From: Chaetoderma sp. LZ-2023a
Lineage: Eukaryota > Mollusca > Caudofoveata > Chaetodermatida > Chaetodermatidae
Assembly (NCBI GenBank): GCA_034401795.1
Contig: CM067370.1
Location: 51,721,380 to 51,785,379 of the forward strand
Reading direction: 5' to 3'
Length of the DNA: 64,000 bases
Part shown: piece by piece, positions 23,467-34,639 of the stretch
Position numbering within the stretch: the stretch's first letter is position 1
How the letters are laid out: each line of letters begins with the position of its first letter
Made by a program: the position numbers and the translations under genes
Notes under the pieces: model-generated
What the model saw: the letters and a program-made list of their open reading frames with translations, nothing else
Database searches by the model: none
What the model was told of the DNA's origin: nothing

Positions 23467-23751
23467 CCCCATAATGCATGCGGCAGCAATGGAGCCGACC
23501 CAGGCTGTCTTCGATTTGCTTTCTCGAAATGCCTCCAAAAATTCTACATTATACAATCCTAATATCTGTAGAATGCCAACAGCTATAAACTGGTTCCAGA
23601 ATGACGCAGCGACACTTATCCACGACCATCTCAGCTCTATCCACGACGATGAGTATGAAATTGTTCTGTAGAAATTACCATTGGTAATGGAGCTATGTTC
23701 AGCTTTTCCTCTAAGCATCAGCTGGCTCGTCTGTCCTGCACCGAGACTCAT
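23467..23751 (-). CDS. SLC16-like gene, exon 1 (start codon and first transmembrane region)
   Basis: The frame opens with ATG at 23751 (MSLGAGQTSQL). After a polar N-terminus of about 35 residues comes the SLC16 entry region WSWISVAASFWNQFIAVG, then a VEFLEAFRESKSKTAWVGSI segment matching the family pattern FLEYFGESxxxTAWIGSI. The likely donor is GTGACC just after 23467. The five-G run beside the donor leaves the junction one base out of phase with exon 2, so either the run length or the junction is wrong. Confidence 0.75.
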
Positions 23752-23759
23752 ATTTTCGC

Positions 23760-24149
23760 TAGAACAACTTTGATCACAAGTTCATTCCAAAAACAAGTAA
23801 ACAACGTTGATTTTAATCAGATCTGCCCTAGTGACTATCTGCAGATTTGAGGCACAAGAAGGTTGATCCAGAAGTGTGGTTGAATGCATGCATCAATTAA
23901 ACCATCGCTCTCCTGCTCCATATCATAGAGAACCACTCACTTGTAGTCCTCAAATAGCGGATTTCATGGTGAACTGGCCTATGACAGAGACATGTGTATT
24001 ATGTATGGCTCTGACTGTGATAATAAGACTACTTTTCAATGTTCAATTTAATATAGGCTTATTAGGCTAAGACAGTGGCATGCATATTCCCCACATGGTC
24101 AATAACTTAGTTGTAAGTGTACATAGCTCATTTGACAGGTCGCCAGCGT
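23760..24149. other. Region just upstream of the SLC16-like exon 1
   Basis: A promoter would be expected here for the minus-strand gene, but no recognisable core element was identified. Confidence 0.35.
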
Positions 24150-24530
24150 TCATAATGGAGGAGTCCAGTTTCTCAGTCAATCATATGACGTCATAATCAA
24201 CAACATCGCATGTAGGCTGGCGTCATAATCAATTACGTCATGAATGACTTGATTTAGTCCGTCTTAAATGCTTAATAGTCCGTCAGGTTGTACGAATTGT
24301 GTGCCTTTACTATTTATTAAACACTCTGTTGAATATTTTGAAACTGATTTGACAGGGCGCTGTTGCTGCCATACAGCACCCAGTTAAATTAGTTTCAGAA
24401 TATTAAACAGTTTACCTGTATAGTTTGCTGGAAATTGAGATTCAGAGAGTACAGCGATCGTTGGATCCCAATATGGACAAATCGTGGGTGGAGCTTCGCT
24501 AGAGATGAGCGGGGCATGGCTAAAACTTGC
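24150..24530 (+). repeat. Fold-back family H1, best-preserved copy
   Basis: In order: CAGTTTCTCAGTCAATCATA, TGACGTCATAATC (24186-24198), a second GGCGTCATAATCAATTACGT, TTTAGTCCGTC, TTAATAGTCCGTC, CTTTACTATTTATTAA, the hairpin core 24326-24410 (CTGTTGAATATTTTGAAACT, with its counterpart AGTTTCAGAATATTAAACAG), TTTACCTGTATAG, TGGAAATTGAGATTC, GGATCCCAATATGGAC, GGGTGGAGCTTCGCTAGAGA and GGGGCATGGCTAAAA. A useful reference copy for the family. Confidence 0.8.
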
Positions 24531-24699
24531 TTCGTTCATTATCTTGACGGTTAATGCCAAATCACGGTCCGGGCCTATATCTAAGAAATGTGATGCTTGC
24601 AGACCACCGTACAAAAGAGTCTTCTCAATTTTATAAATATTACTTTGAATATTTTAAGTCTAAATTGGAGCTGATGATGCTGATTATAAGGAATATTCT

Positions 24700-24775
24700 G
24701 TCGAAAATTTTGAAACTAATTTGACTGGGATCAGGTGTCTGTCAAATTACATTCAAAATATTAAAAAGCTGTCTT
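24700..24775 (+). repeat. Fold-back family H1, core only
   Basis: TTTTGAAACTAATTTGACTG and GTCAAATTACATTCAAAATA are the two arms of the hairpin. The flanks do not match. Confidence 0.6.
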
Positions 24776-24779
24776 GTCT

Positions 24780-26022
24780 TCAAATAAATACACGGAAATT
24801 CCATGTGTCAGAGGGTTAAACGCTCTATAAATCATGACTGGTAATGCATCTTCACACAACGAACTCGTTCGATTGCATTAGTGTTGCAAAACTATGAGTG
24901 CATTGAACACATTCATTTCTGCGAGTTCTACACCACTATTGGCTTGTTCTTGGCGTCACAGATTTTTATATCATAAGTAATCTTAAGTAATGTTGTGCCA
25001 TGCATTCTTTTACAAGTTGAAACGACAGATTTCATTGACGATACTTTTGGTCGTTTGACGTGACGTCGCCGTGTGTAAACTGGTTACCGGTCTGATGCGT
25101 CTAGATACCCGGTTTTGCGCACATGCGTTTTACTGAACTGCCATTCCCGGCGGTGGCTACAACTCGTCCTATAGCGAAGGTATGGCGGATGAGCGGTCTA
25201 TAGATTATGATGTCTATGGCGATAACCCTGGTCAATTCCTTGAGCCGGAATGACGTAACAAGGGAGCATGAACTTATCGATACAGACGCCGTCGCTGCAG
25301 ATGCTTTGTCCGACTCATAAGAATTCTCTTCCATCTTATCAGACTGAGGTCCAGTCATTATTCAATCATCCTTCCCTACAACTAATCTAGCTATGTTCCG
25401 GTCATTATTTCCGGATTATAGCTCCTATCTTTGTTACTAACATGAACTATGCATCTCAGGGGGTCCGAAGTTAAACTCCATGGGATATGCAGTCTGCAGA
25501 AATCCAGCAGGAACACGATTAATCCAAACGACAATTGGAATGTTCCAAAATCTGTTCTGTATTCTTTCTACTTTTATGTTGCTTATACTAGTCCTTTACC
25601 TACTTATACCCATTGAGGATAGAGAGATGTATATAATTTGCTTGTAGCCTCCTGTTCCTAACAGCTCATGCTTTTAGCTACTTTTCTATTAGGTTATGCT
25701 TGCTAATACTATCTCAATACTTACTTATGCCCATTGATTTATTTACTTTGCATGTACTGACTTACTAAATAGCATTCTGACAATTCCTATATACTATATT
25801 ATCAGAAACTGAAAATCCAGTATTTATGCAATCATTGTCATAGATATCCAGAAGTTATGTGTGATATTATAATCACTAATTTTATCCTGATATGTTTGAT
25901 GTTCCGACTGATATCATCTTTATCACATAATATGCCATTTATTTAGTAATCTTACCACACTTATCAGCTGGTCATATGCTGTATGTCACTTGGGAAATTA
26001 TATACTGAATCATACTGACCCT
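24780..26022. other. No gene recognised
   Basis: AT-rich; short open frames only. Confidence 0.45.
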
Positions 26023-26310
26023 TTAGCCCCTGAAATCTCAGTATCTCAATTTCAAGACAGCTTAAAGATCGGTCCTCTAACTCTCAAACTTGCTCAAGAA
26101 AATCTAAATTTTCTCATAGAAAGTATCCATTTGCGGACCGGGAGAGGACTATTTTTTAGGAGTTACCACTGGAATGACTGACTTGGTTATTGAGCGGATC
26201 ACTCCAGTAGTGGGTTTTCGGTAGTAGTCTTCTCTTAGTCTGTAAATGGACACTTCTCAAGACCACTCTAGACTGCTTTGGCTGATGTGAGTGTTGAAGG
26301 ATTGTCACTG
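26023..26310. repeat. Fold-back family H2, diverged copy
   Basis: TTTCTCATAGAAAGTATCCA, ACCACTGGAATGACTGACTT and GGTTATTGAGCGGATCACTC match the copy at 39190-39420 in order. It ends in a TGGCTGATGTGAGTG block also present near 39394. Confidence 0.65.
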
Positions 26311-27109
26311 ATGATAAAAATATACTACTATCTACTGCTGTTAATCTAGTACACTGCTAAATTAAGACATTCCTATTTTATATTCCCAGAACATCCTAAA
26401 GCTAAAGATCTATGGTAAGAAAATAATAAATTAGACAATCTAAGGTGAGAATTTGTAATGTATCCTTAATCCTAATTTATTTTACTACATGTAATATAAG
26501 CTGTAATTGTGCTGTAAAGCCAACCTATTGTCCTACATGTATCTACATGCCATTGCCAGTCTGATGCCAATATACTATTTTTTACTGTGTCAACAGCAAA
26601 CCAGAGAAATACTTTAATGTCACGGTTAAGAAACTTTCTAGGTAGCCATTTATCATCCTGTTCACTTGTTTCTTTCTCCACTCACAACCCAACCCATTCC
26701 AGTCCCAGCCAATCTACCCATCCACATTCCTACCGTGCCCAACCTGTACCCCTATGCCCATCAAACACCCCGATCATCTTGTAGCAAGCCAGTAAGGAAA
26801 AATCAGCAATCATAATTATGTGATTGTTGTGGTGAATGGGTGCACCGAACATGTTCCGAATTAACAACCACGTATTATGAAATTTTAGAAAACAATACAA
26901 AACATGGTGGTGTATTACCTGCAACAAAACTCAATTTCCATTTAACCACCATGACACTGACACTGAATTTAAACTCAACATATTAGGTCCAAGCATACTT
27001 ATAAATCCAATTAACCTAAACTCATCACAGGAATTCATACTCTCTGAGACATTTACTGATGATCAAGAAATTACTCTCCCACATCCTAAATGTAACATTA
27101 TACTACTGA

Positions 27110-27586
27110 GTGAACTTAACAAAAACTTGCTCATTTTCGACTATGCACATCAATATAAGATCATTACCAAAGAATTTTGATAAATTGAGCAATTTTTTAG
27201 ACACTAGCGCAATTGACATTAACATTATTGGAATCACTGAGACATGGATTGAAACCAACTCAGCACGCAGCTTAATTGATATGCAAAACTACAAATTCCT
27301 GGAAAACCACAGGACTAATAAACCAGGAGGTGGGGTAGGCATCTACATAAAAAATATACAGTGTTATAAGAGAGAAGAACTGACAATAATGGAAGACTTC
27401 TTTGAATCTATCTTTATTGAAATACCTATGGAAAAAGCTAAGAACAAAATTGTCGGTGTCATTTACAGTTCTCCAAAAAGTGATAAAGAAAGAGTCATAG
27501 AAACAAAAGAAAAATGCTTTAAAACCATACAAAAGGAGAATAAAACAGTGTATATATTGGGTGATTACAACATTGATTTACTTTGA
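27110..27586 (+). pseudogene. LINE endonuclease domain (APE-like)
   Basis: Encodes the N-terminal part of an apurinic-endonuclease-like domain that nicks target DNA for target-primed reverse transcription. Visible landmarks are HINIRSLPKN (start), IIGITETWIE with the catalytic E of the ETW box, GGGVGIYIKN, VGVIYSSPKS and GDYNIDLL (GDFN-type box). A TGA ends the frame; the same frame resumes immediately with ENESTTQDFVNLLR and SDHLPIYY (SDH box). Confidence 0.8.
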
Positions 27587-27853
27587 GAAAATGAAAGCAC
27601 TACTCAAGATTTTGTAAATTTATTAAGAACATTTAGATACTATCCATTCATCACAAAACCGACAACAATAACTGAAAAGAGGGCCTCTGTCATTGACAAT
27701 ATTCTCTCAAATAACACTGCAAATCCAAAAACCCAATCTGGTATCTTTGTTGAAGACATGAATTCAGACCACCTACCAATCTACTACATGGAAAAAGAGG
27801 AAACAACATGTAGAGATTTTTAAAATGAGAACATAGAAAGGTTTAGAAACAGT

Positions 27854-29712
27854 TTGGTAAACATAAATTGGAATCAGGTGACCAACTACGACTCATGTGA
27901 AGATGCCTACAACACATTCCACTATATATGTACTAATGACCATGAAGCTGTATTTCCACTAAAAACAGTTAAGAAATGTAAGCAAAATCCTACTAAACCT
28001 TTGCTAACAAGAGGATTGATATCTGCCTGCCATAAGAAGAACAAGCTGTATTTAACCTTCATTAAGCACCCGACTATGTACAATGATACTCAGTTTAAGA
28101 AACATAGAAATAAACTTAACCAAATTATTAGGACAGCAAAAATAAACTATTACCATTATAAATTTGAGGAGCAAAAAGATAATATAAAGGAAACATGGAA
28201 ATTATTTAAATCACTATTGAATAAACAAAAAAGCAGCTTGGAAACAGCGCGGTTTATTAGTAATAACATAATTATAACAGATAAAAATGAGATAGTAGAC
28301 AAATTCAATGAATACTTTATTAATATTGGCCCTAACCTATCACAAAAAATTCAATCCAGTTCAGCCGAAAATATACAAGACTATTTGTCAGGCAGCTACC
28401 AAGACTCAATGTTCCTAACACCAACAGATGAAGAAGAAATCTATAAAATCTTTATGCGAATTAACCCGATTAAAAGAGCAGGTATTGATAAATTTAAGTG
28501 GAAAATCTGTAAACACTGTATAACAGAAATACTCACCCCACTAAATAACATCTGCAATCTCTCACTCTCACACAGTATATTACCATCACGACTAAAAATG
28601 GCACGAGTAACACCTATTTAGAAAGCTAAAGATCCATCTGACTTTATTAACTACAGATCAGTCTCATTGCCTGCACTTTTTTCGAAACTCATGGAAAGAT
28701 TATATTACAACAGAATTGTTAATCATTTAAATATATATTCAATTATCTACAAATCTCAGTATGGTTTCATAGAAAAACTCTCTACTTTGCTTGCCATTGT
28801 GAATATGATAGAAAAGATTTCTGACCACATGGAAAATAAAGAACATACACTCGGTGTGTTCCTGGATCTTTCTAAAGCATTCGACACTATTGACTATGAA
28901 ATCTTATTGAAAAGATTATCACATTACGGTACAAGAGGCATCGCTTTGGATTGGATTCAAAATTATTTGACTGACAGGATTCAATGTGTTCAACTTAATG
29001 GTGCTATTTCAGGAAACCCTTGGATCCCTGTTGTTCTTACTATACATGAATGATTTACCCAATGCCACTAACCAACTTTCATTAATAATATTTGCAGATG
29101 ATACCAATGTCTTTGGTAGAAATAAGGATATAAATACTCTATACAAAAATGTGAATAATGAAATGGAAAGAATATAAATTGGTTCAAAATTAATAAATTA
29201 TCTCTAAATGTTAACAAAACTAACTTTATACTATTCGCAAGATCTAGCCAACCAGAACAAGCTGCTCTACCAAAACTTTACATATACAATCAAGAAATAG
29301 AGGAGGCTGAGTATGTTAAATTCCTAGGAGTCTATTTGGACAAACATTTAACCTGGAGAAGCACATAGAGATAATCACATCCAAAGTAGCAAGGAATATT
29401 GGTATCATGCGCAGACTCACGGCATATCTTCCATCTCATATTTTAAAAACTCTGTATAACACATTGATACTTCCACACATAACCTACTGCAATGCTATGT
29501 GGAGCAATACATATCAAACTAAACCAAAAAAACTAAGATCACTACAAAAGCAATCTATCAAACTACTTTCGCAAACAGCAGGGGGACAAGATACCATCAA
29601 AAAAAATAAAATCCTAAAACTCGAAGACATTGGAAGGGTTCAATTATACACAATTCTAAAGGACTACCACACTGGCAACCTACACTCATCTCTATCCAAT
29701 TTTTTTCAATAA
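27854..29712 (+). pseudogene. LINE reverse transcriptase and C-terminal region, broken
   Basis: Same frame as the endonuclease from 27854 to about 29020, interrupted by TAG at 28619, then shifted. Blocks: NPIKRAGIDKFKWKICKHC (motif 1 region), INYRSVSLPALFSKLMERL, SQYGF, FLDLSKAFDTIDYE (motif with the first catalytic Asp) and IIFADDTNVF (catalytic FADD). The 29180-29370 stretch needs two more frame changes to give KLSLNVNKTNF and VKFLGVYLD. 29407-29712 encodes the thumb and C-terminal part (LPHITYCNAMW). Confidence 0.8.
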
Positions 29713-29887
29713 ATGCAGACATACGTACGCACAACACAAGAACAAGTTCCAACCTAGACGTCACATACCACCGAACAGAGGCAGCTACACGAACACCATC
29801 CCACAAAGCAATAGAATATGAAATAATACAGATACAGACATACGCACACAAATTCTCACGTTAAAATCATCCAAAGAATTCATCAAA

Positions 29888-29890
29888 AAC

Positions 29891-29927
<37 letters not shown>

Positions 29928-29930
29928 TAA
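29888..29930. repeat. (AAT)n within the LINE 3' region, followed by a C-rich run
   Basis: AAT units and then a run of nine C at about 29941. Confidence 0.9.
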
Positions 29931-30754
29931 TAGATGAGCCCCCCCCCCTCACCCACACCCCCATCACTCTCTCACCCCCATTCCCTTCATGTTCATGAAT
30001 GTAATTGTCCTTTTTTACTGTTGTATCATACATGTATATACCTACTGTTCATATAGTATCACGTAATATATGTCTGTTTATGTTACATCATATTATATAT
30101 GTCATAATATATTTTCAATTAATGTGTATATGTTAGGAGTCCACCACTTCATAGGCTTGCCATTGGTGGACTGCCTGTTGGAATCTCTGATAATGACGAC
30201 CAAATATGAAAATAAATAATCTTGAATCTTGAATCGTAAATCTCTACTCAGATTTTTCCTATGATTAATCTAGTTTATTTCTATTCCGAAATTCAAGTTG
30301 TTTAGTCCAGATTATTCATTGACTCCATTATTCCTATAAATGAAATTACTTTATCATTTTGAGCTTTACTCCTCCACATACACACCTTGCTCTGAGATGA
30401 AAATTGGCGAAAATGGTATACTCTTTTAGAGAAGCTTTTAACAATATGACCGGGATTCAAACGAAACAATTATTCCCTAACATAGAGATCGATTTTCATG
30501 CACATCCATAAATTAAGAAAAACTAATGGTTCAGGAAATATCCAGTCATTATACTTTAGAGATAGAAAAATGTTCCATAAACTCATCGACAAACGCGACA
30601 AAATCTAGGTCCAGATGTTCTGGTACACCAATGGCAATGTGAGACCTAGATAATACGGTGTAGTAGACAGTAATAAGAAGTAACCTTATTAATAACCATT
30701 ATGGACTCCATACCTAGCAGCAAGTTACCACGTGAATTCTATACTAATAGAGGG

Positions 30755-31045
30755 GCATGGTCTGTCACTCATGTATCTGACGTCATAAGCTAGCTTATGT
30801 TCAAATGTCGTGGCTCCGTCATAAAGCTCAAAACTATATCACGGAAGTATACGAAGTATATGCTATTGGTGAATTTATCATTTAATAAGGATTCTGTTGA
30901 ATATTTTGAAACTACGTGGACTGGAGTCTGTTGCTGCCATAGTCAACAACAGCCCCAAGTCAAATAAGTATCAACACATTCAACAGTTTCGCTGTATATG
31001 TGCATTGAAATTTAGATTCTCGGAATTCAGGTTTCAAAGCTTCAA
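30755..31045 (+). repeat. Fold-back family H1 copy
   Basis: TGACGTCA at 30778-30785, GGCTCCGTCATAAAGC, ATCATTTAATAAGGATT, hairpin core 30894-30987 (CTGTTGAATATTTTGAAACT at the left, ACACATTCAACAG at the right) with the TCTGTTGCTGCC loop side, then TTGAAATTTAGATTCTCGG. Confidence 0.72.
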
Positions 31046-32279
31046 ATCCATTCCAACATGCGTAAAGTGTGGCTGGCTATAAATGTGCGTACATAGTTAG
31101 ATACTGATCCCTCTACTCGGCGAGAGCTGCTTCTCAGTTATAACTACATGTGATGAGGATGTCGTGACACACTGGAAAGTGCCTAATTAGTCATTAACCT
31201 AACAAAGCAGTTGTATACTCCAGTGCTCAGATGTTAATTAGACACTACTAGGGACCGAGATGCTGCCTCCACCGGTCAAGATACCAACCAGATTCATATA
31301 ACAGAGCCTTGCTAGGTACAGATCAACGGAAGTGCGGAGCGCGTGCCTGGTATTCTTTCCATGAAGTTCTATGTCCCAGCTCTGTACACTAACCGACAAA
31401 CATCACTTCAATCTTACCTGTTCATGGCCCGTCCAAAGAGCAGGGTTACGTGTAGCATGCCTAATCACAACGCATTTGACAACGGTTTCTCTCACGAAAC
31501 ATACACGAGTCAGATTTATATACATGGCCGCGTATGTTACTTTAAGTCGCCGGGTTATATGGCTATATTCTATGACTAGCATCAAAAGGGAGGGGGTCGT
31601 CCTTCGATCTAATATGATGTCCAGCCCAATGAACCAGTCATATAGCATCCATAACCGGTCTATCAGATCATCATAATGGCTTAGCTAATGGCGTATACAA
31701 CAGTTCGGCAGTACTGCTTACGTCGTAGCGAACTCGAAGATTTAAAAGCAATGCTCAACTGTTACTATGTGTTTGTGCTCTAACCTTATAATGATAAGGT
31801 TCATACGCCGGGCGAAAACATAACTTGGAATTCGCATGTTCATTTTCTCATATGCACTAATATAATAATACACGGTGAATTCCTCCGTTCATTTTCTCAT
31901 ATGCACTAATATAATAAAACACGGTGAATTCCTCCGCTCACCTATGAATATTTTTTGCAAATCTTATTAGGGTCTGCATGGTGGTTGTTAGTCTCTGGAC
32001 AACGCCAACCAAAATGATGTTTCCCCGCTTTCCGGAATGGCTGAATGACCGGCTGGTCTCCATGGTCGGATAACAACATCCTTTTTAACCGTTTTGAAAA
32101 TAAGAGCGGCTTCACCATTCTTCAGAGTGTGAGTTTGATATAAAATCAAAATATGCGAGTTGTTGAGGTACTGTCGTGTACCTCGCTGGTGCCGAACAAG
32201 GTACATTCCCCGCCGAACAATAGTTTTGCTGACTTACTTCATATTATAGTATTTCATCTACAAATAACTGGCGTCGATG
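31046..32279. other. No gene recognised; 49-bp duplication inside
   Basis: Short open frames only. The block CATTTTCTCATATGCACTAA with ACGGTGAATTCCTCCG occurs at 31841 and again at 31890 (two tandem copies of 49 bp). Confidence 0.5.
31841..31938. repeat. Tandem duplication, 49-bp unit, two copies
   Basis: Almost identical copies; the differences are AATAC versus AAAAC and CGTT versus CGCT. Confidence 0.9.
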
Positions 32280-32800
32280 CATGTTTGGCATAAGTAACCT
32301 CACTTTCATCACACAACTTTAAAAAGCATGTTAGAAGACACCTTATGTTGTCCTTTAGTGTCGAGGTGAGCTATTGCTCCCATAGGTTTATTATGAGAAT
32401 ATCTGGCATGGAAACGCTGATTTATCAAAAACTAGTGGGTTGAGCCTCTTCAAAATTAATACGAAATCAAGTCTATATAGAAGCTATATAATCACCTATA
32501 ACATTCAAATCGATCAAAGCAAACCAAATTTCGGCGGCCATTTTGAAGAAAATGTAAAGAAAAAGAATCTTTTTCACTGTGACATCCTGAGTTCATTTCT
32601 ACAAAAAACGAAAATGAAAACGATAAATTGCATGTTTGGCATAAGTAACCTCACTTTTATCGTACAACTTGGAAAATCTCGAAACCCCTCGGGCAGATCC
32701 AAAATAAATGTAATAACAATGCAAATCTCAAGGGGTACTACAAGTTGACCCAGTTTGGAGCTGATCCTGTTAAAACTGTAGAAGATAGGTGTCGAAAATC
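32280..32800 (+). repeat. Dispersed repeat R3, second copy, with internal direct repeat
   Basis: Order shared with 10490-11607 (CCATAGGTTTA block, GGCGGCCATTTTGAAG, CATCCTGAGTTCATTTC, TCGAAACCCCTCGG, CAGTTTGGAGCTGATCC). The block GCATGTTTGGCATAAGTAAC with CTCACTTT is present twice, near 32280 and 32630. The tail runs into TAA and TTG trinucleotides instead of GAA. Confidence 0.65.
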
Positions 32801-32814
32801 CTTGAGAATAATAA

Positions 32815-32912
32815 TTTGTTGTTATTGGTGGTGTTGTTGTTGTTGTTGTTGTTATTGATATTATTGTTGTTGTTGCTGATGTTATTGTTATTGTTGTTGT
32901 TGTTGTTGTTCC
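32815..32912. repeat. (TTG/TTA)n microsatellite
   Basis: TTG-rich trinucleotide array; on the minus strand it is the CAA tail of the adjacent LINE end. Confidence 0.92.
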
Positions 32913-33165
32913 GCATAGGAACCATAAAGTTTGGTGTGCATGTCTCTGGCATTGGGCGAGAAGGCCGTTCTTTTCTGGACATAAAGTGGACAGTGTTGCA
33001 ATATGCGTTCGGTGGTTTCCTCTGGGGCACTGCAGCTGCAGCTTAGTGTGGGCACAAGCCGAAGTTGTATGAAGGTGTGCCCTGAGGCGGTTGTGCCCTG
33101 TTCTCATGCGAAAACGAATCACCTGTTCCACCTGTATGTCCAATAGATGGTAGTAATCGTTCCAG
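32906..33165 (-). mobile_element. LINE 3' end fragment (zinc-finger tail)
   Basis: On the minus strand: IRFRMRTGHNRLRAHLHT, then after a frame change PEETTERILQHCPLYVQKRT, AFSPNARDMHTKLYGSY, ending in CAA repeats. The FRxRTGHNRL followed by an HxxxxC pair is the C-terminal pattern of I/Jockey-type LINEs. Only the last ~90 codons remain. Confidence 0.75.
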
Positions 33166-34639
33166 AATAATAATAATAATAACAATAATAAGAAGAAGAA
33201 GAAGAAGAGGTCCTAAGTAATTAGATTAATTATGCAACCCACCCTCAGATATATGCGCTCAATCTAAAGATAGCGGCGTGGCTTCTTTCAGAATACACCT
33301 CTAATGTAATGACCGGCCATCTTATTACGTCATCACAACGACTACACTGTTACACAGACGCCACTTCGGAGACCAGACAGATCGGGACCCAGTCTATCTC
33401 CGTAGCGAACTGTATAGGTACCATTGTGGATTGTGTTGATTTTGGTCTCATCTTAACCTCTCTATCACTAGCTTGATACAGACATTAACGTCGACTCGAT
33501 CCGTCCAGTGGTTCGTGTGAAATCAGAAGCTATGCAACATCTGCAAATTCTTGACCTCATTTTGTGTGCGACAGATTTGAATTTTACGACAAATTCAGAG
33601 GGACTATTTTCCTGTTAATTACTTGTCACACAGACTACTATAGGTGTTATATCATCTCGTTTTACGTAAAATAATATTGTCTGGTATGAAGAGCGTAGCG
33701 TTCGTGCCGTTTTAAGTTCCAATTTTCTCTACCACCATCTTCTGGTGGAAATCACTACGACAATGGCTGCTCAATACATACGAGATACTTTTCTCGATCT
33801 CGTATCGAATGAGATCTCGCGAGATACGAATGAAATGCGCTAAACCGCACGACTAATTAGTCCGGATGTCAAGTACGATTTTAGGGGTAATCGCGCATTA
33901 GCGTCCACACGGCATTTTGTGGCAATTTCTGTATCCTTAAACCCTGTTGATATGAAACCTGACTGAAGTCATCGTGACACCCTTGAGCCTTTTTTAAAAA
34001 GCCATGTTTCAATAAATTATGAAAAATCATAAATACAATATATTGTATTTAATATCTCTGTAAGTATTAATGATAATTTCATAAATCCAACGTCTATTCC
34101 TATGCTGTAAGGGAGTGCAATTAAATTGATAATACTATGAATAGTTTATTTTAAAATATACAAAGAATCAATAAAATTTGCCAATTTTTAAGGTCCTTTT
34201 TAACCAATTTTATTTTACATTATCTGTGCACATTAGCCGAAATAAATATCTATGCGCTCGTGAGTTTATGTCCAGGACCTTATTTTAACACATTTCAACA
34301 CATATTTGACAGCATATGAAAATGGGTTTGAATGTATATTAATAAAAGTCAGTAATTTAAATAAATCAACCTTGGCTCTTTCTCCAAAGTCGCATTAAAT
34401 CCTAGTAATCTTATGAAGCATGAGCTGGTGCCAGTGCCCATTTCCATATTTAATGACAAACGCAACATAAGAATTACAACAACCAAGACTGTGCTTAAGA
34501 CAAAAATTGAAGTCATTGTTTCGTCAATGCTATGCCATGCTCCAGAGGTTAGCATCATTGACAGATGTACTATCCTGTGATTAATCCACTGACCAAGAAA
34601 CTATCAACGTTGTTTGTTTTACAAAGAGCTTATGCAGTT
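33166..34639. other. No gene recognised
   Basis: AAT and GAA trinucleotides at 33166-33210, then AT-rich sequence. A minus-strand 69-codon frame (34558-34349) has one hydrophobic stretch (FVLSTVLVVVILML) that could be a membrane helix, but nothing else supports it. Confidence 0.4.

Larger units (their letters stand above)
8593..23751 (-). pseudogene. SLC16 (monocarboxylate transporter)-like gene, five exons, disrupted
   Basis: The family comprises 12-helix plasma-membrane carriers of lactate, pyruvate or related small solutes; the substrate here is unknown. Exon 1 has the first helix and KTAWVGSI. Exon 2 has PIAALMMER and, in another frame, LSLCISSMIQLSLTFGVIM. Exon 3 has VLVGQYIKTKR, then LATGIASIG and FTWRGSFFLLAAL. 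Exon 4 has the second half (AAGYVIIMLPDFIYASLG, AQAYGYAMAACGVGRLIGPP). Exon 5 ends the protein (VMFDVSGDYVASFWMAGG). The exon 4-5 junction joins perfectly as PPLG-G-VMFD with GT/AG ends. As read, exons 2 and 3 each have a +1 shift, exon 1's donor is out of phase by one base, and exon 4 has an in-frame TAA at 18558-18560. It is a pseudogene unless these are sequence errors. Most of the length is repeat-filled intron. Confidence 0.8.
26630..30236 (+). mobile_element. CR1/L2-like LINE, near full-length but disrupted
   Basis: The order is a PHD-type zinc finger, an AP-like endonuclease, reverse transcriptase, a C-terminal region and a 3' end. The zinc finger reads KPVRKNQQS, CDCCGEWVHRTCSELTTTYY and, in another frame, WWCITCN. 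The endonuclease begins HINIRSLPKNFDKLSNFL at about 27146, with ETWIE and GDYNIDLL. The RT has LDLSKAFDTIDYEILLKRLS and IIFADDTNVF. In-frame stops lie at 27584 (TGA), about 27822 (TAA) and 28619 (TAG). Near 29025 a deletion removes most of the VPQGSVLGP motif and shifts the frame. The 3' end has an AATAAATAATC block followed by two TTGAATC units, a terminal repeat typical of CR1-type elements. The copy is dead although the FADD box remains. Confidence 0.85.

Noticed and set aside
23162..23671. 169-codon frame with Ser-Val-Gly-Arg repeats
   Set aside because: Translation of the tetranucleotide array, antisense to SLC16-like exon 1.
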